Shown: piece by piece, positions 15,861-22,354 of the stretch | Layout of the letters: every line of letters starts with the position of its first letter | Position numbering within the stretch: the stretch's first letter is position 1 | NCBI GenBank assembly: GCA_035291905.1 | Contig: DATDRF010000065.1 | Location: 1 to 40,216, forward strand | DNA: 40,216 bases | Direction: 5' to 3' | From: JACPLA01 sp035291905 | Lineage (GTDB): Bacteria > Bacteroidota > Ignavibacteria > UBA10030 | Made by a program: the position numbers and the translations under genes | The notes under the pieces: generated by a model | What the model saw: the letters and a program-made list of their open reading frames with translations, nothing else | Told to the model about the DNA's origin: nothing | Database searches by the model: none

Positions 15861-16284
15861 TACCAGAGGCAGTAGGCGGGCGTCGATAAGCCGAATTCTG
15901 TCTTTTCCCGGCCCGAAGGCAAAGAAGAGGCAGCCATTTCTCTAAGCGACCTACCCATCCCGTCATTCGAAAGAATATTGAGCGGGCAGCTCTTTTCTCC
16001 ACCGAGGCGGAGAAGCGGGATTTACATGGTCTTGCACCGAGCGGGGTTTGTCGTGCCTCCGTCATTACTGACGGAGCGGTGGTCTCTTACACCACCGTTT
16101 CACCGTTTCTCTTCTGCCGAAGCAGAAGGGATGTTTGTTTTCTGTGACACTGTCCGTTCCCGAGAGATGTGGCTCTCAAGACCCCCGCTTGTCGCGGGGC
16201 GCTCTGCCCTTTGGTGTTCGGACTTTCCTCCCCGATGTTTGACGATCGGAGCGGCTGCCTGACGCGCCACCCCTGCCTTTGGTA
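15861..16284 (-). ncRNA. rnpB: RNase P RNA (catalytic subunit, bacterial type A-like)
   Basis: The RNA of RNase P, which removes 5' leaders of tRNA precursors. On the minus strand the near-universal 5' core GAGGAAAGTCCGAACACC is at 16230-16213, and the conserved 3' part GAATTCGGCTTATCGACG at about 15898-15881. GTGTAAGAGACCACCG (about 16092-16077) matches the usual central region. The two ends pair in a long P1 helix (TACCAAAGGCAG with CTGCCTCTGGTA), which sets the approximate limits and gives about 424 nt, typical of type A RNAs. A TTTAAT -10-like hexamer ends 7 bp before the 5' end. It lies between rnhA and recJ on the same strand. Ends are approximate. Confidence 0.93.
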
Positions 16285-16306
16285 ACGTTAATTAAACTCT
16301 GTTCAC

Positions 16307-16348
16307 CCCTCATACCATGAGGGTTACGCCTCACCATCATGAGAGGCG
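16307..16348 (-). other. Two adjacent hairpins between rnhA and rnpB
   Basis: CCCTCAT-ACC-ATGAGGG (16307-16323, 7-bp perfect stem) and CGCCTC...GAGGCG (16327-16348, 6-bp stem). They sit after the rnhA stop and before the rnpB 5' end, overlapping where the rnpB -35 should be. Neither is followed by a U-run. Possible terminator of the nif3 operon or control site for rnpB. Confidence 0.4.
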
Positions 16349-16360
16349 AATCGTTGAGAC

Positions 16361-16765
16361 TCACGTCTTGAGGTTGATCCCTTTGTTGGCAAGCTCATCG
16401 GCCTGCCTGTTTTCTTCCCTGGCGACGTGTCGAATTTCGAATTCAAATGGAGCTGATGCGAGCATTTGCCGGGCTTCATCAAAAAACCGGCGTAATTCCT
16501 TGTCTTTGACCTTGTAGACCCCCTGCAGTTGTCGCACCATCAGCTCGCTGTCTGAATGAACAATCAAATGTGTGCATTTTGTTTCCCGGGCCATTTTCAG
16601 GCAATGAACAAGGGCCTTATATTCGGCGACATTGTTCGTCGTGGTCCCTATGAAATCAAAATGGGTTGCGAGCGTGTTCCCTTTCTCGTCTTTCAGGATT
16701 ACCCCGATTCCGCTGTCTCCGGGGTTTCCTCGCGAGGCTCCGTCCGTATACGCCAGAACCCTCAT
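16361..16765 (-). CDS. rnhA: Ribonuclease HI family protein
   Basis: A 134-residue RNase H-fold protein that should cut RNA in RNA-DNA hybrids. Catalytic acids are visible: Asp8 in YTDGASRGNPG, Glu in NNVAEYKAL, Asp in HSDSELMV, and Asp in ADELAN. The compact form, without the basic-handle insert of E. coli RNase HI, is the YpdQ/archaeal-like subtype. Start ATG 16765 overlaps the stop of the zinc-ribbon gene by 4 bp (ATGA), which supports it over the longer in-frame extension. The gene symbol is by family only. Confidence 0.9.
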   Translation of the reverse strand: MRVLAYTDGASRGNPGDSGIGVILKDEKGNTLATHFDFIGTTTNNVAEYKALVHCLKMARETKCTHLIVHSDSELMVRQLQGVYKVKDKELRRFFDEARQMLASAPFEFEIRHVAREENRQADELANKGINLKT

Positions 16766-17490
16766 GCCACGACTGAATTGTTCGCGATTTCGTCCGAGAC
16801 CAGAATTCTGCCGCAGTGTTCGCAGGTCATGACCTTTGAGTTCTTCCTCAGTTCGAGGATCGTTTGAGGGGGAACTTTTTTGTAGCATCCGCCGCATGCA
16901 TTCCTGCGCACGGGGACGACGGCCTTGCCGTTCTTCGCCTTACGGATCCGCTCATAGGAGCGAATGTCGGCCTTGTCGATGCGGACAACGAGCTTTTCCC
17001 GTTCATGGTTGAGCTTCAACTCTTCCTCCTCATGCTCCTTGTTCACCCGCTCCAATTCGGTCTTCTTCTCTCCCAACTCTGCCTGAAGCTGTTCCAGCTC
17101 CGGACCAAGAGACTTGACATCCTCTTTGGCTCCCGAAACCTTCCCCTCGAGGGTCTCCATTTCCTTCTCAAGCTTGGTGATCTTCGCCTGAGCAGTATCG
17201 ATCTCTCTCGAGAGAGCGTCATACTGTTTGTTCGTCTTCACCTGAAACTGCTGGGTCTTGTACTTCTCGATGTTTTCCTTTAGAGTAAGGATCTCCACAT
17301 CGACGGAGTCACGGCGAACAATGGATTCCTGAATGAGGCTTTCCAGTTTCTTCCGGGATGTTTCCTTTTCCTTGATGTCACTGTTGAGATTTGCTACCAC
17401 ACGGGGAAGGTCTCCCTTCATTTCCTGCAGGTCATCCAGTCCCAAATCAACCTGCTGCAAAGCGTACAACAACCGTAACCGATTTTCCAA
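16762..17490 (-). CDS. Coiled-coil protein with C4 zinc ribbon (DUF164/CT398/FlgZ-like)
   Basis: A 242-residue protein. Residues about 20-175 form long heptad-rich helices (many Lys/Glu with Leu/Ile spacing), the hairpin coiled coil known from HP0958 and CT398. The C-terminus has a zinc ribbon with two CxxC pairs (ACGGCYKKVPPQ and TCEHCGRIL). Family members bind nucleic acid or act as adaptors; HP0958 affects sigma-54 stability and flagellin mRNA in Helicobacter, and the Chlamydia homologue CT398 binds sigma-54. That is interesting here because two sigma-54 activators lie in the same window. It sits between nif3 and rnhA in a tight operon (13 bp and -4 bp spacing). Exact function not known. 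Confidence 0.88.
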   Translation of the reverse strand: MENRLRLLYALQQVDLGLDDLQEMKGDLPRVVANLNSDIKEKETSRKKLESLIQESIVRRDSVDVEILTLKENIEKYKTQQFQVKTNKQYDALSREIDTAQAKITKLEKEMETLEGKVSGAKEDVKSLGPELEQLQAELGEKKTELERVNKEHEEEELKLNHEREKLVVRIDKADIRSYERIRKAKNGKAVVPVRRNACGGCYKKVPPQTILELRKNSKVMTCEHCGRILVSDEIANNSVVA

Positions 17491-17503
17491 TGCGTCTCCT
17501 CTT

Positions 17504-18610
17504 TTACTGGTAATGAATTGGATTGGTACGTTGATTCGTGATGAGAACAGAAATTCCTTCTTTGCCCTTCGGGGCGTTCCTTCGAAGACGCTCCGCTATT
17601 GCCGGGAGAACCACCTGCTCCGTTTCCCAGTGACCCGCGTCGACAAGAGCCATCCGTCCGTCTGCTTCCTGAAATGCATGGTACTTGATATCGGCGGTTA
17701 CAAAAACATCGACCCGTGCGCCCAGGGCGTGCTGAATCAGCTGCGATCCGCTTCCGCCGCAGACCGCCACAGTGCGAACGATCTTCCTGGGATTTCCGGC
17801 GTAACGGAGTCCCTCACATCCCAGCGCCTTCTTCACGCTTCTGAGAAATGATTCCAGGGTGAGGGGAGCAGCAAGTTCGCCGGTGGCACCCATCCCGTAT
17901 CGCGGGCTTTCATTATTCAGCGGATAGAGGTCGTATGCAACCTCTTCATACGGATGGGCCTCTTGCATCGCTTCGATGACGGAAGGGGCTTGAAAGCGCG
18001 GGAGGATCATTTCCAACCTGACTTCCTCGACTTCTTCCAGCGTTCCCGGACGTCCTGCGTAGGGATTCGTTGTCTCAGCTCCCTGGAACGTACCCCGCCC
18101 GTTGATTTGGAACGAACACATGGAGTAGTCTCCGATCTCACCCGCGCCTGCCTGAGCCATGGCATTCATCACGGCTGCAACATGCGCAGAAGGAACGAAG
18201 ACCGCTATTTTGGTATAGAGATCTTTCAATGGGGCGAGGAGGCGCACGTTGGTGAGCTTCAATGATTCCGCCAGTGCAAAACTGACCCCTCCCGGAGCTG
18301 CATCGAGATTCGTATGGGCGGCATACACGGCGATATCATTTTTGGCCAACGCAAGGATCATTGATCCGGTGAAATCAGACGAGAGAACGGCCGACAGAGG
18401 CCGGAAAAGGATCGGGTGGTGAGCTACGATCATCTCCGCCTTTCTGCGAATGGCCTCATCGACGACTTCCGGGGTCACATCAAGAGAGACGAGGACTCGC
18501 TTGATCCTCCGCGTCCGGTCTCCGATCTGGAGCCCGACGTTGTCGCGTTCCCATGCGGTCCACCGCGGGGCCCATTGTTCCATGATTTGTTCGACGTCGA
18601 CGACCTTCAT
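17504..18610 (-). CDS. Nif3-like dinuclear metal-binding protein (DUF34)
   Basis: A 368-residue NIF3/YbgI-family protein, often annotated as GTP cyclohydrolase 1 type 2 homologue, though that activity is not established for most members. Metal-site motifs: VAHHPILFR (residues 62-70), AAHTNLD, and the C-terminal DAGHWETE. Between the two halves (about residues 130-235) is the extra PII/CutA-like domain (YTKIAVFVPSAHVAAVMNAM ... EAHPYEEVAYDLYPL) that marks the long bacterial form. The start is ATG 18610, 10 bp after a T-run of a terminator-like hairpin, without a clear ribosome binding site. First gene of an operon with the zinc-ribbon protein and RNase HI. Confidence 0.92.
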   Translation of the reverse strand: MKVVDVEQIMEQWAPRWTAWERDNVGLQIGDRTRRIKRVLVSLDVTPEVVDEAIRRKAEMIVAHHPILFRPLSAVLSSDFTGSMILALAKNDIAVYAAHTNLDAAPGGVSFALAESLKLTNVRLLAPLKDLYTKIAVFVPSAHVAAVMNAMAQAGAGEIGDYSMCSFQINGRGTFQGAETTNPYAGRPGTLEEVEEVRLEMILPRFQAPSVIEAMQEAHPYEEVAYDLYPLNNESPRYGMGATGELAAPLTLESFLRSVKKALGCEGLRYAGNPRKIVRTVAVCGGSGSQLIQHALGARVDVFVTADIKYHAFQEADGRMALVDAGHWETEQVVLPAIAERLRRNAPKGKEGISVLITNQRTNPIHYQ

Positions 18611-18620
18611 AGGCTGCCAT

Positions 18621-18650
18621 AAAAAAAGTGTCCCGCCTCTTGGGCGGGAC
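18621..18650 (-). terminator. Rho-independent terminator or attenuator just upstream of nif3
   Basis: Minus strand: GTCCCGCC-CAAGA-GGCGGGAC, an 8-bp perfect GC-rich stem, then AC and seven Ts. It ends 10 bp before the nif3 ATG, which leaves no room for a promoter after it, so nif3 transcription must read through it. Confidence 0.8.
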
Positions 18651-18752
18651 TCTTTGGGGAAACTCTGGTTGTCTGGATTCTGACTAAGATGCGCTTCTTG
18701 GGCCTTTTCGTACGGAACATCACCGGTTCTTATTCCGCTCCAACTGTTAGGA
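18622..18752 (-). ncRNA. Candidate small RNA or nif3 leader ending in a terminator
   Basis: The stretch between a promoter-like element (18759-18787) and the terminator hairpin. On the minus strand it has a 5' hairpin GCTCCTAACAGTTGGAGC, a possible CGGAA/TTCCG stem, about 60 nt of unpaired-looking sequence, and the terminator. It does not match 6S, SRP, tmRNA or a riboswitch I recognise. Could be a separate small RNA or an attenuated leader. Tentative. Confidence 0.35.
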
Positions 18753-18758
18753 GCTAAA

Positions 18759-18787
18759 AAGCTAGCAAAAATTCACCAAACATGCAA
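18759..18787 (-). promoter_or_regulatory. Candidate promoter upstream of the nif3 leader
   Basis: Minus strand: TTGCAT, 17-bp spacer, TAGCTT. The same TTGCAT -35 occurs in the stronger candidate at 19991-20019. Moderate match at the -10. Confidence 0.35.
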
Positions 18788-18827
18788 GAAGAGCGAGCTC
18801 CATTTTTTCTCTGTGAACTGTGTGGCT

Positions 18828-19105
18828 CCTCTGTGTTCTTTAGCGGCTAAAGCATTACCACAGACCTGCCTGCTCTACGAGTCTTCGACTCGTAAGAGTC
18901 GTGGACCGAAGTGCCTCACGAGGGAGTCCCTCACATCGGAATGGTCGGCACCTGCCCGCCGACTTGCTTGCCCCGAGATTCTTGCGGGGTCCGCCGTGCT
19001 TTTTGGCGGAACTTCGTTCTCAAAGGCAGGGAGGAGAGATCCCGAAGGGACCCCCTTCCCGAAGGGATCACTTCGTGACGGGGGAAGGAACAAAGAACAC
19101 AGAGG
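18828..19105. repeat. Composite hairpin block bounded by inverted CCTCTGTGTTCTTT ends
   Basis: CCTCTGTGTTCTTT at 18828-18841 is matched by its exact reverse complement at 19092-19105. Between them are several stems: ACGAGTC-TTC-GACTCGT, CCCCG...CGGGG, TCCGCC...GGCGGA and TCCCGAAGGGA. A segment at 18945-18974 is shared, in reverse orientation, with 35975-36014. It resembles a non-coding mobile or palindromic repeat; no transposase is present. Confidence 0.7.
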
Positions 19106-19117
19106 AACGAAAAACTG

Positions 19118-19813
19118 CTAGGACGTCGGTTTGGCCGGATCGTCACGAAAATTCACACGCTCAAAATTGATGTCCCGCAGCCGTTTGATCTCCCGTTCGA
19201 TCTTAAGAAAATTCTTCTCGAAGTCCCGCATGAGTTCTTTTTCGTTCTCCGTGAACTGCCGTGCCAGCAGGTCGGCGCTGATCTTGATGGCGGCCAGCGG
19301 GTTGTTGAACTCGTGGCAGACGGTGACGACAAGCTCCCGAATGGCTTCGGCCCTCTTTTCCGCAATCAGCATCCGCTTTTCAACCGCCTGAATCTGCTTG
19401 CGGGTGCGGGCTTTGTCAATGACGTTGATGATCGTCTTCGGCAGGAGGAGTTCCGACAGGTCTTCCTTTACGACAAAATCCTCAACGCCAAGCTTCATGG
19501 CGTCGATCGCCAGCTTGAAATTTCGGGATGAAGTGACAAACACAATGGGGATTTCACTGTTCATCGCGTTGAGTTGCAGGCAAAATTCAAGGCCCGTGCC
19601 GCCGGGGAGGTTGTAGTCGGTGAGGATAATGTCGATACCCTTGTTTGCCTGTACCTCGGCCAGGGCGTCTTCCAGCCGTTCCTTCCAGATCAGCTTAAAA
19701 TCTCTTCCCTGGAATTTCTGGAGGTGATGCTGCACCACCTTGACGAAGGCGATATCGTCGTCGACAAGGAGGACTGAAATCAGCTTCTGCGGTGTCTGAG
19801 GGCCGGGTCCCAT
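19118..19813 (-). CDS. Receiver-HisKA protein without ATPase domain
   Basis: A 231-residue protein. Residues 12-130 form a response-regulator receiver with the phosphoacceptor Asp66 (IILTDYNLPGG), acidic pocket VDDD, and Lys116 in FVVKED. A coiled linker leads to a HisKA dimerisation domain with the H-box VCHEFNNPLAAIK (His167). The protein then ends about 65 residues later: no N, G1 or G2 box, so no ATP-binding domain. It cannot be a normal kinase by itself; it may pass phosphate between partners or scaffold another kinase. The start is ATG 19813; the frame extends to a TTG at 19891 but without family match. Upstream there is a weak TTG-N20-TACCTTTG element (19822-19852). Divergent from the next regulators. 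Confidence 0.85.
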   Translation of the reverse strand: MGPGPQTPQKLISVLLVDDDIAFVKVVQHHLQKFQGRDFKLIWKERLEDALAEVQANKGIDIILTDYNLPGGTGLEFCLQLNAMNSEIPIVFVTSSRNFKLAIDAMKLGVEDFVVKEDLSELLLPKTIINVIDKARTRKQIQAVEKRMLIAEKRAEAIRELVVTVCHEFNNPLAAIKISADLLARQFTENEKELMRDFEKNFLKIEREIKRLRDINFERVNFRDDPAKPTS

Positions 19814-19990
19814 CGTAACCACAAAGGTACTGGTTGGTTGCAAGAGTTGCAATGGGCCGGGATATGCCGCTCCAGGCGATCCCGCTTTCAATCAGGAGAA
19901 TCATCGATTTGAAACGGCTCCGCGGCACATCATCCGAAATTGGAATGAAATCGAATACATGTCCTCTCGAAACCGTCACAATCTTGAAGG

Positions 19991-20019
19991 TTGCATTTAA
20001 AAGGGATTTTCTCTATGAT
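19991..20019 (+). promoter_or_regulatory. Strong candidate promoter for the receiver / NtrC operon
   Basis: TTGCAT, 17-bp spacer, TATGAT. One of the best sigma-70-like matches in the window. It would start transcription near 20026, about 75 nt before the ATG at 20101. It lies in the divergent gap between the two signalling operons. Confidence 0.6.
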
Positions 20020-20100
20020 ATTGTCCGATGTAAATCCTTTCTACAAGCAGGAGCAATCCTCGCGAGACACTGATTCGGTCGATGATTGGGAGCACCGCCC

Positions 20101-20472
20101 ATGCCGGTAAAAAACAAGATTCTGGTCGTGGATGATGAGGAGGCTCTTCGTACTGTCCTGAGCTCAGAACTCGAAGGTGAGGGATATCAGGTCAGTACAG
20201 CCGGTGATGGTGAAGAAGCGATCAAAATACTGGGGTCACAGCAGTTTCATCTCATTCTGCTTGACATCAAGATGCCGAATGTTGACGGCTTTGAAGTGTT
20301 GAAGTTCATCAAACAGAAACAACCCTCCACAAAAGTCATCATGCTGACGGGTTTTGCCGATCTAAAGAACGCGATCGAGTCGAAGAAGCTGGGGGCAGAG
20401 GACTTTGTCAGCAAGCCGTATGATCTTGTTGATCTCCTCACAACGGTAGAGCGCGTGCTGGGCACGAGCTGA
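20101..20472 (+). CDS. Stand-alone response regulator receiver (CheY-like)
   Basis: A 123-residue single receiver domain. Asp11/Asp12 form the acidic pocket, Asp55 (ILLDIKMP) is the phosphorylation site, Thr83 and Lys105 (SKPYD) complete the active site. There is no output domain, so it works by protein contact or phosphotransfer. The receiver of the next gene is similar (shared DIKMP, GGIEVLKFIK-like, KLGAxDF and KPY blocks), which suggests duplication. ATG 20101 is preceded by GGGAG nine bases upstream; an in-frame TTG at 20086 is less likely. The next gene begins 17 bp later. Confidence 0.92.
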   Translation: MPVKNKILVVDDEEALRTVLSSELEGEGYQVSTAGDGEEAIKILGSQQFHLILLDIKMPNVDGFEVLKFIKQKQPSTKVIMLTGFADLKNAIESKKLGAEDFVSKPYDLVDLLTTVERVLGTS

Positions 20473-20489
20473 GCGGGCGGAGGAGATCC

Positions 20490-21875
20490 ATGAAGAAGTA
20501 CGAGCTTCTCATCGTTGATGACGAAGAATCCATCACGTTCCTTCTTCGAACCGAGTTTGAAGATCTCCGCGATTTCCTCGTTGACACGGCCTCCAACGGC
20601 ACCGAGGCCATCAATCTTGTCCAATCCAAGCTTTACGACATCGTCCTCCTCGATATCAAGATGCCCCGCGTCGGCGGCATCGAAGTCCTGAAGTTCATCA
20701 AAGAACACTCCCCGACCACCCAGGTGATCATGCTCACCAATGTCGTCGATATGCAGACGGCATTTGAGACGGTCAAGCTGGGGGCTTATGACTTTATCGC
20801 CAAACCGTACGAGCGTGAGCAGCTTCTGGCCACCGTGCGGAGGGCGCTTGAGCGGCGCCAGCTCGTGATCGCAAAAGAGATCATGCAGAACGAGCTCAAT
20901 CGGGTCGGCGGTGGAATGGACCTCGTTGGGAATAGCGCTCCCATGCGGGAGGTGATAGAGAATATCAGGAAAGTTGCGGCCAGCGACGCGTTCGTGCTTG
21001 TGCAGGGTGCGAGCGGGACAGGCAAGGAACTCATCGCTCACATGATCCATCAGATGAGCGAGAGGAAAGAGCGGCCGTTCGTTGCGGTGAATTGCGCATC
21101 AATCCCGGATCAACTCCTGGAAAGCGAGCTGTTCGGACACGAAAAGGGCTCCTTTACGAGCGCCTACGCAACAAAGCAGGGCCTCGTGGAAGTGGCAAAC
21201 GGTGGAACCCTCTTTCTGGATGAGGTGGGGGACATAAGCCCGTCAACTCAGCCAAAACTCCTGCGCTTTCTTGAGACCGGTGAATTCAGGCGCGTCGGGG
21301 GAACATCCTCCATGAAAGTTGAAGTGCGCGTGGTCTCCGCCACAAACAAGAACCTTAAGGATGAGGTTGCCGGCGGAAAGTTCCGTGATGACCTTTTATA
21401 CAGACTCAATATCGTCACGATCCGCGTTCCGTCCCTCAGGGAACACAAAGAAGATATTCCCATGCTGGTTCAGCACTTCTTGAGCAGGAAGTCGAAGACC
21501 AGGACGAAGCAAATCAGCGAAGCGGCGCTGCAAGTACTGATGAACTATGACTGGCCCGGAAACGTCCGCGAGCTCGAGCATGTGATTGAAGGGGCGACGG
21601 TTCTCTCGCAGGGGGATATCATCGAACCGCGGGACCTTTGGGTGAATGCGGCCCTTACTGCCTCTGCGGCCCAGCATGCGGGGTCGGTCCTGCCGGCTGC
21701 AGGCAACAACGGCGGCCAGGGTCTCCTTTCTCTCGAAGATGTCGAACGGGCCCACATTGAGAAAGTCCTCCGTCAGAACGGTTTTAATCGCATGAAATCA
21801 GCCCAGATTCTGGGCATCACGTCAAAGACCCTCTACCTGAAAATCAAGAAATACGGCATCAAAATAGAGTCGTAA
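20490..21875 (+). CDS. Sigma-54-dependent response regulator, NtrC family, with altered GAFTGA loop
   Basis: A 461-residue activator: receiver (Asp10/Asp11, Asp55, Thr83, Lys105), AAA+ domain (Walker A GASGTGKE 173-180, Walker B LFLDEVGD about 241-248, arginine-finger region WPGNVRELEH), and a Fis-type helix-turn-helix at the C-terminus (MKSAQILGITSKTLYLKI). The loop that normally reads GAFTGA and touches sigma-54 is GSFTSA (220-225): the fifth-position glycine is serine. The other NtrC protein here has GSFTGA. The change may weaken or alter sigma-54 contact. A good ribosome site (GGAGGAG) precedes the ATG. Co-transcribed with the receiver gene. Confidence 0.94.
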   Translation: MKKYELLIVDDEESITFLLRTEFEDLRDFLVDTASNGTEAINLVQSKLYDIVLLDIKMPRVGGIEVLKFIKEHSPTTQVIMLTNVVDMQTAFETVKLGAYDFIAKPYEREQLLATVRRALERRQLVIAKEIMQNELNRVGGGMDLVGNSAPMREVIENIRKVAASDAFVLVQGASGTGKELIAHMIHQMSERKERPFVAVNCASIPDQLLESELFGHEKGSFTSAYATKQGLVEVANGGTLFLDEVGDISPSTQPKLLRFLETGEFRRVGGTSSMKVEVRVVSATNKNLKDEVAGGKFRDDLLYRLNIVTIRVPSLREHKEDIPMLVQHFLSRKSKTRTKQISEAALQVLMNYDWPGNVRELEHVIEGATVLSQGDIIEPRDLWVNAALTASAAQHAGSVLPAAGNNGGQGLLSLEDVERAHIEKVLRQNGFNRMKSAQILGITSKTLYLKIKKYGIKIES

Positions 21876-21992
21876 CCCGGCATCTTCGCTCCCTCCTTTT
21901 CTTAAAATCTCTTCATCCGCGAAACTCACAGTAACTTTTTGCACTTTCATCCGTATTTAAAGTGTAGGTAAGCAAAACTACCTCCTTCATGA

Positions 21993-22050
21993 TGAGCCAG
22001 TCATCGGGAACCTGCAATATGGATTCTCGAGAAACTGGCTCACCGTTTTT
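21993..22050 (+). terminator. Terminator-like hairpin after the NtrC operon
   Basis: Outer stem TGAGCCAGT/ACTGGCTCA (9 bp, perfect), inner stem CGGGAA-CC/GG-A-TTCTCG with one bulge, loop about 8 nt, then CCGTTTTT. The stop codon of the activator is about 120 bp upstream. Confidence 0.65.
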
Positions 22051-22083
22051 CTCCCCCTTCTTGCTCTGCGCACTATGCGCCCC

Positions 22084-22228
22084 CCTGCCTCAAAGAATTT
22101 CACTGAGGCGGGCAGGCCTCCTTCGCGACGTCTGCGGTTAAGAAAAAAAGCATAACCGCAAAGAGCGCAAAGAAGGCGCACCCGCCCGACCGAACCCATT
22201 TGACCTTGTAACGGTCGTTCGGGCGGGA
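22084..22228. repeat. CCGCAAAG-type inverted repeat cluster
   Basis: Three nested or adjacent palindromes: CTGCCTCA...TGAGGCGGGCAG, TGCGGTTA (22133-22140) with TAACCGCA (22153-22160), and CCCGCCCGA...TCGGGCGGG. The word CCGCAAAGAGCGCAAAG lies between. Of the same style as the other repeat families in this window. Confidence 0.7.
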
Positions 22229-22253
22229 AGGTCGCGGAGGAGCAACCCCGTTG

Positions 22254-22282
22254 TTGACTTTCCATCGATTAATGGCTATTTT
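22254..22282 (+). promoter_or_regulatory. Candidate promoter for the glutaryl-CoA dehydrogenase-like gene
   Basis: TTGACT, 17-bp spacer, TATTTT, about 66 nt before the ATG at 22355. It may drive the acyl-CoA dehydrogenase, guaB and peptidase run. Confidence 0.45.
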
Positions 22283-22354
22283 TGCTGAACTTTCTAGGGT
22301 TTTTCGCCCTTCTGTTTTCAAAAAGAGACACTGGCTCCCACCCAAAGGATCCGC

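Larger units (their letters stand above)
18611..19117. other. Repeat- and hairpin-rich intergenic region before nif3
   Basis: A 507-bp gap without a protein gene. From right to left: a block bounded by an inverted pair (18828-19105) full of hairpins, then a single-copy part with a candidate minus-strand promoter (18759-18787), about 100 nt of leader or small RNA, and a terminator-like hairpin (18621-18650) directly before nif3. Confidence 0.6.
21876..22354. other. Intergenic region with terminator, repeats and promoter
   Basis: A 479-bp gap. It holds a long terminator-like hairpin (21993-22050), a cluster of CCGCAAAG-type inverted repeats (22084-22228) and a promoter-like element (22254-22282) for the acyl-CoA dehydrogenase. 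No protein or tRNA gene is seen. Confidence 0.6.

Noticed and set aside
15799..16065. Extra 89 N-terminal residues for RecJ
   Set aside because: The region encodes RNase P RNA; the translated sequence has no RecJ similarity and GTG 15798 has a good ribosome binding site.
18611..18790. 6S RNA, SRP RNA or tmRNA
   Set aside because: None of the conserved cores (SRP tetraloop domain, tmRNA tRNA-like end, 6S rod with central bubble) could be found.
18828..19105. Insertion sequence
   Set aside because: Inverted ends are present but there is no transposase frame and no target duplication could be recognised.
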